Below are positions 1 through 5,587 of a stretch of DNA of 9,349 nt, in pieces; the stretch's first letter is position 1; every line of letters starts with the position of its first letter. Source of the stretch: Bacteroidales bacterium 45-6 (GTDB lineage Bacteria > Bacteroidota > Bacteroidia > Bacteroidales > Dysgonomonadaceae); contig MKRS01000376.1 in the NCBI GenBank assembly GCA_001897035.1, positions 1-9,349 of the forward strand. The letters are read 5' to 3'. A model generated the notes under the pieces. It was given only the letters and a program-made list of their open reading frames with translations, made no database searches and was not told where the DNA came from. Made by a program: the position numbers and the translations under genes.

Positions 1-322
1 AGTCGTAAGTGAGTACAGCACTCCCATCGGGAAGCGAAAACTGCATCCGCTGACGCTGCGTTATCCGTTTCGACTTTGAAACCTTGTTTCTATACAGGTT
101 ATCATTTTTTTCCGCCTCCAAATATCCTTGTTCCAAATAACGCTTGGTTTGTTCAAGCTCCAAATCGCGCATCACCTGATAGAGACTTCTGCTTACCGCT
201 TCGTCAAACTGGCTGCTGCGTAATTTGACTGCCTGGCTGATGTAATTCACCTGTATGAACAGAAGCCCAAAAAACGCAAACGCCATCACACATGCCAATA
301 GCCAAATGGTTGATTTTTTCAT
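1..322 (-). CDS. Sensor histidine kinase, RprX-like, N-terminal fragment (3' end outside window)
   Basis: The minus strand is open for 107 codons from an ATG at 322 to the window edge. The product starts MKKSTIWLLACVMAF and has one hydrophobic segment (about residues 5-25) followed by a basic, helical, Gln/Glu-rich stretch (SQFDEAVSRSLYQVMRDLE, then KRYLEQGYLEAE). This N-terminus, including the TIWLL and QFDEAV.RSLYQV patterns, matches what I recall of Bacteroidales two-component sensor kinases of the RprX type: a cytoplasmic N-terminus, a membrane anchor and a periplasmic sensing region. The HisKA and ATPase domains would lie beyond position 1 and cannot be seen, so the kinase call rests on family resemblance alone. 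The usual partner, an RprY-like response regulator, would be expected further along the minus strand. GGAG lies about 12 nt upstream of the ATG. The gene is divergent from the lipoprotein-Wzi pair. A different membrane protein with a similar start remains possible. Confidence 0.65.
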   Translation of the reverse strand, partial: MKKSTIWLLACVMAFAFFGLLFIQVNYISQAVKLRSSQFDEAVSRSLYQVMRDLELEQTKRYLEQGYLEAEKNDNLYRNKVSKSKRITQRQRMQFSLPDGSAVLTYD

Positions 323-365
323 CCTACCAACTCTCCTTTCTCAGGGTTATAGTCCTTATCCTTTT

Positions 366-397
366 ATTAAACAAAAATATACCTTTTTTTGTTTAAT
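366..397. repeat. Perfect 12-bp inverted repeat over the sensor-kinase promoter
   Basis: ATTAAACAAAAA (366-377) and its exact reverse complement TTTTTGTTTAAT (386-397) flank an 8-nt spacer. The left arm contains most of the kinase -7 element. A two-fold symmetric site on a promoter is the usual form of an operator for a dimeric regulator, possibly the cognate response regulator, but that is inference. The arms are A/T-only apart from one C/G pair, so chance similarity in AT-rich DNA is a real alternative. Confidence 0.5.
372..379 (-). promoter_or_regulatory. Putative promoter -7 element for the sensor kinase
   Basis: On the minus strand these bases read TATTTTTG, a match to the Bacteroidetes -7 consensus TAnnTTTG. 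The element lies about 50 nt upstream of the kinase ATG, giving an inferred 5' leader of about 40 nt. The -33 region shows only an imperfect TTCTG at roughly the right spacing. The element overlaps the palindrome at 366-397. Confidence 0.4.
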
Positions 398-559
398 CAG
401 AAAATAAATTGCGAAAATAAAGTTTAGTTTTGTATTATTAAATCAATATTTGTGTTATTTACACTCTCTTTGCAGGCAACAAACAACGCCAACCCGCCCA
501 ATAGGTTTCTACAACACAAACGATGAAGAATCAACTGAAGCCATACCTTACGAAATAGC

Positions 560-586
560 TACAAACAGAACGTAAAGCTGTTTGTA
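560..586. repeat. Perfect 9-bp inverted repeat upstream of the lipoprotein promoter
   Basis: TACAAACAG (560-568) and CTGTTTGTA (578-586) are exact reverse complements separated by 9 nt. The repeat ends 7 bp before the -7 element at 594, so it covers the region where a sigma factor or activator would contact the -33 side. It could be a regulator binding site for the lipoprotein-Wzi unit. It is too short to suggest an invertible promoter. Confidence 0.45.
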
Positions 587-593
587 TTTATTG

Positions 594-601
594 TATATTT
601 G
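594..601 (+). promoter_or_regulatory. Putative promoter -7 element for the lipoprotein-Wzi unit
   Basis: TATATTTG matches TAnnTTTG exactly. It lies 59 nt before the lipoprotein ATG, implying a leader of about 50 nt. No TTG or TTTG is found at the normal -33 spacing, which with the adjacent inverted repeats would fit a promoter that needs an activator (inference). A second inverted repeat, ATATTTG at 595-601 with CAAATAT at 609-615, straddles the expected transcription start. Confidence 0.5.
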
Positions 602-660
602 TATTGTGCAAATATTTTTAAAACAATTGAGTTAAACCTACAAATAAACAAACCAATATT

Positions 661-1086
661 ATGCAAAGTTCATCTTTCCGCACCTATATATACTTGTTTG
701 CAGGATTTCTTGCCGCATCTTGCTTCTTCGGATGCAAGTCGGACGAAGAGGCAAACCTTGACGGCTTCTGGAAAGTCATGTCGGTAGAGCTCCCCAACAA
801 GACGTCGATAGCCGTTGACTCTCAATTTTACGGATTCGAACGGAAATATGTCTTTTCGTTAACCAGGCTCGTCAGTGCCAATGACGCAGCAATTTCGTAT
901 GGCTATGTCGATTATCCGGAAAAAGGGAAAGTGCACATCGAAATGGACAAAAACCACGTCGGAGGAGATTTTGCCACAAAATCGAAATGGAAAAACACGG
1001 AGGCCACATTCACCATAAAAACCCTGTCGGGCAACCAACTGATTCTTGAAAAAGGAGATACTCTGTTTATTTTAAAAAGACACTAA
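661..1086 (+). CDS. Small lipocalin-like lipoprotein, probably outer-membrane or surface
   Basis: The 141-residue product has a hydrophobic signal segment (about residues 9-24) ending in cysteines. The likely lipidated residue is Cys25 in FFGC, followed by KSDEE, an acidic stretch resembling the lipoprotein export signal used by Bacteroidota to send lipoproteins to the cell surface; Cys21 in AASC is the alternative. After it, LDGFWKVMSVE followed by alternating beta-type segments (YVFSL, ATFTIKTL, QLILEKGDTLFIL) resembles the opening GxW strand of the small lipocalin-like lipoproteins common in Bacteroidales. The ligand is unknown. The start is chosen because it gives a complete signal peptide; an ATG at 599 in another frame does not. 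The stop codon shares one base with the next start, suggesting translational coupling with the Wzi-family protein and a shared envelope role. The lipoprotein call is firm, the fold moderate, the function unknown. Confidence 0.82.
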   Translation: MQSSSFRTYIYLFAGFLAASCFFGCKSDEEANLDGFWKVMSVELPNKTSIAVDSQFYGFERKYVFSLTRLVSANDAAISYGYVDYPEKGKVHIEMDKNHVGGDFATKSKWKNTEATFTIKTLSGNQLILEKGDTLFILKRH

Positions 1087-2579
1087 TGAAAAGACTCACT
1101 CTAAACCTGTTAGCAAGCATCCTTATTCCCTGCCTTGCAAATGCCCAACAGTCGTCAGAGACGAACTACAAGTCTGAGGTTTTTGGCTCGGTGTCGTCAG
1201 GGGCACACACTCCTTTTTGGATGGCAAGCCAAACATGGGGAGTGATTCCCTTGGATGCCAACAACGCCTATGTACGTGGCGCGATCAGCCATAAACAGCA
1301 AGTAAACCCTAACTTTTCGTGGAATGCAGGCATCGACCTGGTCGGCTCCACTAAGCACGTTTTCAACACCATCTGGGCGCAACAGCTTTACGCAGAAGCG
1401 ACATGGCGAAAGTGGAACTTCCGGATCGGGCCAAAGGAAAGCTACAAATCTTTTTTTGACGAAAGATTGAGTTCCGGCGATTTCATCCTCTCGAACAACG
1501 CCCGCCCGATTCCCGAGACAAACCTATCGCTCACCGACTTTGTCCTGGTGCCGTACACCAAAGGAAAATTTTATTTGAAGGGGGATATAGCGTTCGGAAA
1601 AATGCTTGACGGCAATTACGTGGAGGGAATAGCAAAACCGGCGGGAAAAGACTACACAAGGGATCTCTACACGCATCACAAGTCGATCTTTTTCCGCTTT
1701 GGAAATTTCGACAAGGAAAAGGATACTTACAGGTTCACATTCGGAATGGATCATTATTCGTATTGGACAGGGACTTCCATCCTTGAAGGCAAAACGCAAG
1801 TGCTTCCTCGTACATTCTCCGACTTAGTGAGGGCTTTTTTCGCCGCACAAGAAGGCGGGAGGCCCGGTCCGGGTCAATATTTCTATGTTTCAGGCTCACA
1901 CTGGGGAGCCTACACCATCAAACTGGACCACAAATTGAAAAACAACGACGAGTTGAGCATCAATTGGCAACATTTCTTTGACGACGGCTCCGGAATGGGA
2001 CCTCAAAACATCAAGGACATGCTGCTTGGATTCCAATACAAAAGCAGCAGGAAACAACCAATCTCGGGAGCCAGCATAGAATACATCTATACCAAAGACC
2101 AGTCCGGACCGGTACACTTCAACCACGAAATGGACGAGAGCCACCAATACCTCATGAGCAAGGGCAACGGAATGGACGACTATTACAACAACGTGCAATT
2201 CATTCAAGGGCCAGCATATTACGGAAGAAGCTTCGGCACCCCACTGTTCCTTTCGCCCGAATACAACACCGACGGGACTGTGAACTTCAAAAGTAACCGA
2301 ATCATCGCATACCACGGAGCCATTGAGGGATATTTCAACGAAAAATTAAGCTACCGTCTGAGGGCAACCTATGGCGAAACCTGGGGAAGATACAAGGTCC
2401 CGTACATCGACAAGAAAAAAGGGGTGGCTTCTTCCATCGACCTCACCTACCATTCGCCGAAAATAGACGGGCTGGATATAAAACTCGTCGTGGCACTGAA
2501 CAACGGCAGTTTTTTTGACGACAACAGCCTTGGAACTGGAATTTCGATCATCAAACGGGGGATCATCGCAAAAAAATAA
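1086..2579 (+). CDS. Capsule assembly Wzi-family outer-membrane beta-barrel protein
   Basis: The 497-residue product starts with a cleavable signal peptide (residues 1-20, site ANA|QQ). The mature part has the Wzi-family pattern: a TPFWMASQTWG segment at about 42-52, then alternating beta strands with many aromatics, and a SSGDFILSNNARPIPE segment at about 129-144. I recall both as typical of Bacteroidales members of the Caps_assemb_Wzi family. In E. coli, Wzi is an outer-membrane barrel that anchors capsule polysaccharide to the surface; the Bacteroidales versions are numerous and mostly uncharacterised, so the substrate here is inferred only by family. There is no capsule synthesis cluster in the window. 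It starts on the last base of the lipoprotein stop codon (TAATG), so the two are almost certainly co-translated. The length is normal and no frame disruption is visible. The C-terminus lacks a terminal aromatic residue. Confidence 0.82.
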   Translation: MKRLTLNLLASILIPCLANAQQSSETNYKSEVFGSVSSGAHTPFWMASQTWGVIPLDANNAYVRGAISHKQQVNPNFSWNAGIDLVGSTKHVFNTIWAQQLYAEATWRKWNFRIGPKESYKSFFDERLSSGDFILSNNARPIPETNLSLTDFVLVPYTKGKFYLKGDIAFGKMLDGNYVEGIAKPAGKDYTRDLYTHHKSIFFRFGNFDKEKDTYRFTFGMDHYSYWTGTSILEGKTQVLPRTFSDLVRAFFAAQEGGRPGPGQYFYVSGSHWGAYTIKLDHKLKNNDELSINWQHFFDDGSGMGPQNIKDMLLGFQYKSSRKQPISGASIEYIYTKDQSGPVHFNHEMDESHQYLMSKGNGMDDYYNNVQFIQGPAYYGRSFGTPLFLSPEYNTDGTVNFKSNRIIAYHGAIEGYFNEKLSYRLRATYGETWGRYKVPYIDKKKGVASSIDLTYHSPKIDGLDIKLVVALNNGSFFDDNSLGTGISIIKRGIIAKK

Positions 2580-2595
2580 GCCTGACAAAACCTCC

Positions 2596-2642
2596 GTCAC
2601 GAGATTATCGCGACATGAAAAGCCTGCGAACAGATTTTTTTT
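2596..2642 (+). terminator. Weak terminator candidate after the Wzi gene
   Basis: GTCACGA (2596-2602) can pair with TCGCGAC (2608-2614), six of seven pairs, around a 5-nt loop. A run of eight T follows at 2635-2642, but 20 nt separate stem and T-run, so this is not a canonical intrinsic terminator. Confidence 0.22.
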
Positions 2643-2643
2643 G

Positions 2644-2651
2644 TATGTTTG
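2644..2651 (+). promoter_or_regulatory. Putative promoter -7 element for the aminotransferase operon
   Basis: TATGTTTG matches TAnnTTTG exactly and lies 71 nt before the aminotransferase ATG, implying a leader of about 65 nt that contains the alternative hairpins at 2667-2689. No clear TTG is seen at the -33 position. It directly follows a run of eight T that may belong to the end of the preceding unit. Confidence 0.45.
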
Positions 2652-2666
2652 CACCGATAATAGCAA

Positions 2667-2689
2667 CCTAAACCCAGTTTAGGCTAAAC
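2667..2689 (+). repeat. Two mutually exclusive small hairpins in the aminotransferase leader
   Basis: CCTAAAC (2667-2673) pairs perfectly with GTTTAGG (2677-2683) around a 3-nt loop. The same middle arm can instead pair as GTTTA (2677-2681) with TAAAC (2685-2689). CTAAAC is therefore directly repeated at 2668-2673 and 2684-2689, with its complement between. At DNA level this could be a regulator site; in RNA it could be a simple switch. No known riboswitch class is recognised. Confidence 0.4.
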
Positions 2690-2722
2690 AATTCAGGACA
2701 AAACTTTTAAGCGACACCATAT

Positions 2723-3967
2723 ATGCCTAAGATTTCAGACAGAGGCTGCGAAATGCCGAATTCACCGATCCGCAAGCTGGCTCCGCTTTCAGATTCGGCC
2801 AAGGCCCGTGGACTGAAAGTGTACCATTTGAACATCGGACAACCCGATTTGCCAACCCCAAAGGAAGGCTTAGATGCCATCAAGAACATCGACCGCAAGA
2901 TTTTAGAGTACAGCCCAAGCGACGGCTACCGTTCCTATCGGGAGAAACTGGTAGGCTATTATGCGAAATACAACATCAACGTTTCCGCCGACGACATCAT
3001 CATCACCACGGGAGGTTCTGAAGCCGTGCTGTTTGCCTTCCTGGCATGTTTGAACCCAGGCGACGAGATCATTGTGCCCGAACCTGCATACGCTAACTAC
3101 ATGGCATTTGCCGTTTCGGCGGGCGCCGTGATCCGCACTGTGCCGTCAAGCATAGAAGAAGGTTTTTCACTCCCGCCCATCGAACGTTTCGAAGAACTAA
3201 TCAACGAACGGACGAAAGGCATCATGATATGCAACCCCAACAACCCGACCGGCTACCTTTATAGCCGTGCCGAAATGAACCAAATCAAGCATTTGGTGCA
3301 GAAGTATGACCTATACTTGTTTTCCGACGAGGTCTATCGCGAATTCATCTACACAGGATCTCCTTACATATCAGCTTGCCATTTGGTGGGCATCGAGGAC
3401 AATGTAGTCCTGATTGATTCTGTGTCGAAAAGATACAGTGAATGTGGAATCCGCATCGGTGCATTGATAACCAAAAACAAAGAGCTTCGCAAGACCCTGA
3501 TGAAGTTCTGCCAGGCACGCCTGAGCCCGCCGCTTATCGGGCAGATCGTAGCCGAAGCCTCACTCGATGCCGACCCTGAATATTTGCTCGACACGTATGA
3601 AGAGTATGTAGAGAGGCGCAAATTCCTCATAGACAGACTGAACCGCATCCCCGGCGTGTATTCTCCCATTCCGATGGGGGCATTCTACACGGTGGCCCGG
3701 CTTCCCGTGGACGACTCAGATGCTTTCTGCGCATGGTGCTTGTCCGATTTCGAGTACGAAGGTCAAACCATCTTCATGGCACCGGCTTCAGGGTTCTACA
3801 TGACACCTGGATTAGGAAAAAACGAAGTCCGCATCGCTTATGTTTTGAACAAGGAGGATTTGGGCAAGGCGCTCACCGTGCTTGAAAAAGCGTTGGATGC
3901 CTACAACACCTTGAAAGAGTCACACAACAACAACAAGGCCATCAACAGCCGCATCATCACGTTTTAA
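2723..3967 (+). CDS. PLP-dependent class I/II aminotransferase (aspartate aminotransferase-like)
   Basis: The 414-residue cytoplasmic enzyme belongs to fold-type I PLP aminotransferases. Visible landmarks in order: the N-terminal substrate loop LNIGQPD (37-42), TTGGSEA (95-101) for phosphate contact, the cofactor-binding NPNNPTG (171-177), SDEVY (201-205) with the Asp that pairs with the pyridine nitrogen, the catalytic Lys236 in SVSKRYSECGIRIG, whose Arg244 contacts phosphate, and Arg370 in NEVRIAY, expected to bind the substrate alpha-carboxylate. All key residues are present, so it should be active. The amino donor cannot be fixed from sequence; aspartate is the usual annotation. The last 15 or so residues (ESHNNNKAINSRIITF) are polar and probably disordered, extending a little past the usual end as I recall it. 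It has its own promoter element and is followed after 3 nt by a permease gene. Confidence 0.92.
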   Translation: MPKISDRGCEMPNSPIRKLAPLSDSAKARGLKVYHLNIGQPDLPTPKEGLDAIKNIDRKILEYSPSDGYRSYREKLVGYYAKYNINVSADDIIITTGGSEAVLFAFLACLNPGDEIIVPEPAYANYMAFAVSAGAVIRTVPSSIEEGFSLPPIERFEELINERTKGIMICNPNNPTGYLYSRAEMNQIKHLVQKYDLYLFSDEVYREFIYTGSPYISACHLVGIEDNVVLIDSVSKRYSECGIRIGALITKNKELRKTLMKFCQARLSPPLIGQIVAEASLDADPEYLLDTYEEYVERRKFLIDRLNRIPGVYSPIPMGAFYTVARLPVDDSDAFCAWCLSDFEYEGQTIFMAPASGFYMTPGLGKNEVRIAYVLNKEDLGKALTVLEKALDAYNTLKESHNNNKAINSRIITF

Positions 3968-3970
3968 GTT

Positions 3971-5206
3971 GTGAATTTAGAACTTTTTCTGGCCCGCAGG
4001 CTCTATTCCAGCCACCAACCGACCAAGCGCATTTCGTCGCCCGCCATCCGGGTGGCAATGATTGGTGTGTCGATAGGCATTATCGCCATGATTTTGTCTG
4101 TCAGCATTGTTGTTGGCTTCAAAAACCAGGTACGGGAAAAAGTTATCGGCTTCGGCTCGCACATTCAAGTCACGTCCTACGACAACAAGGCAACCTTCGA
4201 GACCAATCCCATCGCCTTTAGCGACAGCGTGCTGAACGCTTTGAAAAAGACCGATGGTGTGACCCACACACAGCTGTTCATCACCAAACCCGGCATCATC
4301 AAAACCGACGAGGATTTTCAAGGCATCGTGCTGAAAGGTGTTGGAAAAGACTTTGACTGGACTTTCATCAAACAGAACCTCGTGGAGGGGAGAATTCCCG
4401 ACCCAGGAAACGGCAACGAAATCCTCATCTCCCGATATATCGCCAACCGCCTCAACCTCAAACTGGGAGACGGCTTCCTCACCTATTTCATCAAAGACGC
4501 CGTAAGCGCCCGAAAATTCAAGATCGTGGGCATATACGAAACAAATTTTGATGAATACGACAAGCTTTTTGTCATCACCAGTCTCAACACGTTGCAACGG
4601 CTTAACGGCTGGGACAGAGACCAGTATAGCGGACTCGAACTCACGATCAGGAATTTTGACGAGTTAGATTATGTGAAGCAGAATATTTTCTTCAAAATGT
4701 CGATCATCTACGACAGGCAAGGTCATTCTTACTTCACCAAATCGATCAGGGACATGAATCCTGGCATTTTCAGCTGGCTCGAGCTCTTGGACTTGAACAC
4801 CACCATCATCATCCTCCTGATGCTCATCGTATCGGGTGTAACGATGATTTCAGGCTTGCTGATTATCATTCTGGAACACACCAACCTGATCGGTATCCTG
4901 AAAGCGATGGGAGTTCGCAACGGGAAAATCCGTAAAACCTTCCTCTACTTTGCCTCCTTCATCATCCTGAAAGGAATGTTTTGGGGAAATCTAATCGGGC
5001 TTGGCTTGTGCTTCTTGCAGAAACAATACGGCTTCGTGAAATTGGATCCTTCCACCTATTACCTTTCGCAAGTGCCTATCGAGCTAAACGCCTGGTACAT
5101 CCTTGTCATCAATATCGGCACGCTGATCATCTCCATGGCCATGATTGTGGGCCCGTCTTACATGATAGCTCGAATATCGCCGGCAAAATCAATTAAGTTT
5201 GAGTGA
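3971..5206 (+). CDS. LolC/LolE-type ABC transporter permease (FtsX/MacB family)
   Basis: The 411-residue inner-membrane protein has the LolCE layout: a cytoplasmic N-terminus with LFLARRLYS, a first membrane helix at about 27-49, a large periplasmic domain at about 50-270 that begins with the conserved GFGSHIQVTSYD region, then three helices at about 277-301, 323-349 and 374-396. The segment EHTNLIGILKAMG (302-314), between the second and third helices, is the coupling helix that contacts the ATPase, and the protein ends in ISPAKSIKFE as FtsX-type permeases often do. Such permeases release lipoproteins from the inner membrane for transfer to the outer membrane. No LolD-type ATPase is in the window. 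The GTG start is chosen because the product then begins MNLELFLARR like family members as I recall them, and it lies 3 nt after the aminotransferase stop, so expression probably depends on that gene's transcript. Other MacB-like substrates cannot be excluded. Confidence 0.85.
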   Translation: MNLELFLARRLYSSHQPTKRISSPAIRVAMIGVSIGIIAMILSVSIVVGFKNQVREKVIGFGSHIQVTSYDNKATFETNPIAFSDSVLNALKKTDGVTHTQLFITKPGIIKTDEDFQGIVLKGVGKDFDWTFIKQNLVEGRIPDPGNGNEILISRYIANRLNLKLGDGFLTYFIKDAVSARKFKIVGIYETNFDEYDKLFVITSLNTLQRLNGWDRDQYSGLELTIRNFDELDYVKQNIFFKMSIIYDRQGHSYFTKSIRDMNPGIFSWLELLDLNTTIIILLMLIVSGVTMISGLLIIILEHTNLIGILKAMGVRNGKIRKTFLYFASFIILKGMFWGNLIGLGLCFLQKQYGFVKLDPSTYYLSQVPIELNAWYILVINIGTLIISMAMIVGPSYMIARISPAKSIKFE

Positions 5207-5322
5207 AACAACCTCCACCATGTTGCTTCCCAAACGGATCAAGAAATGCCGCAAGCAGCTCCATCAGCCAAAAACGAGACCTAAGCACGCCCATATTATC
5301 GAAATATTCAATCAGCCATAAA

Positions 5323-5352
5323 TAGGGATTAAGAATCCTTAGCCATTTTCCT
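5323..5352 (+). terminator. Weak terminator candidate after the permease gene
   Basis: TAGGGATT (5323-5330) can pair with AATCCTTA (5334-5341) around an AAG loop, eight pairs including one G-U. The following ATTTTCCTTTTAT is T-rich but interrupted. It is the only hairpin of note behind the aminotransferase-permease unit, about 117 nt after the stop codon. Confidence 0.3.
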
Positions 5353-5490
5353 TTTATATACCAAAAATCACCTCATTTTCAATAAAAAGAGCCTCTATTC
5401 ACCAGAACCTCCGCTTCGAAAGAATGACACCCTGAAATACGGTATCCTCCGCAGAACAGCTTGACGAACAAACATTTTCTGCCCTTTGCG

Positions 5491-5498
5491 TATCTTTG
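5491..5498 (+). promoter_or_regulatory. Putative promoter -7 element for trhO
   Basis: TATCTTTG followed by C matches TAnnTTTG. It lies 90 nt upstream of the trhO ATG, implying a leader of about 83 nt. No well-spaced TTG is present at -33. The separate promoter indicates that trhO is not part of the permease operon. Confidence 0.45.
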
Positions 5499-5587
5499 CC
5501 CCGCTCAAATGGATTTTCCGCCAAATCATTGGTATCTCCATCCAGCAATTCAACAAAACCATAATTCGTTAAAACAGTTAGTTTACC

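Larger units (their letters stand above)
323..660. other. Divergent intergenic regulatory region, no gene seen
   Basis: This AT-rich stretch separates the sensor kinase (minus) from the lipoprotein gene (plus). It holds a kinase-side -7 element at 372-379 inside a 12-bp palindrome, an extra plus-strand TAGTTTTG at 425-432 with no properly spaced -33 partner, a 9-bp inverted repeat at 560-586, and the likely lipoprotein promoter at 594-601. The only ATG-initiated frames are very short or overlap the lipoprotein gene out of frame, and none looks coding. Confidence 0.7.
5207..5587. other. Intergenic region between the permease and trhO, no gene seen
   Basis: No open frame here looks coding on either strand. 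It holds a weak hairpin followed by T-rich sequence at 5323-5352 and the trhO -7 element at 5491-5498. A short out-of-frame ORF at 5509-5604 runs into the trhO start and is probably fortuitous. The octamer ATCAGCCA occurs twice (5263 and 5311) without further structure. Confidence 0.65.

Noticed and set aside
366..601. Invertible (phase-variable) promoter, suggested by inverted repeats next to a capsule-family gene
   Set aside because: The arms at 366-397 and 560-586 are different sequences, each closing a spacer of only 8-9 nt, and no recombinase is nearby. They look like operators rather than recombination sites.
599..787. 62-codon frame overlapping the start of the lipoprotein gene
   Set aside because: It begins inside the -7 element, has no family features and lacks the lipoprotein signal present in the overlapping frame.
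1896..2315. 139-codon minus-strand frame inside the Wzi gene
   Set aside because: It is fully antisense to a well-supported gene, without a promoter or recognisable protein features (Val/His-rich).
3977..4597. 206-codon open frame on the minus strand
   Set aside because: It lies wholly opposite the LolE-like permease, whose protein has clear family features. The translation is low-complexity Val/Phe/Asp-rich, as expected for the antisense of a biased gene.
5263..5318. Direct repeat ATCAGCCA in the permease-trhO gap
   Set aside because: Only two 8-bp copies with no further flanking similarity; expected by chance.
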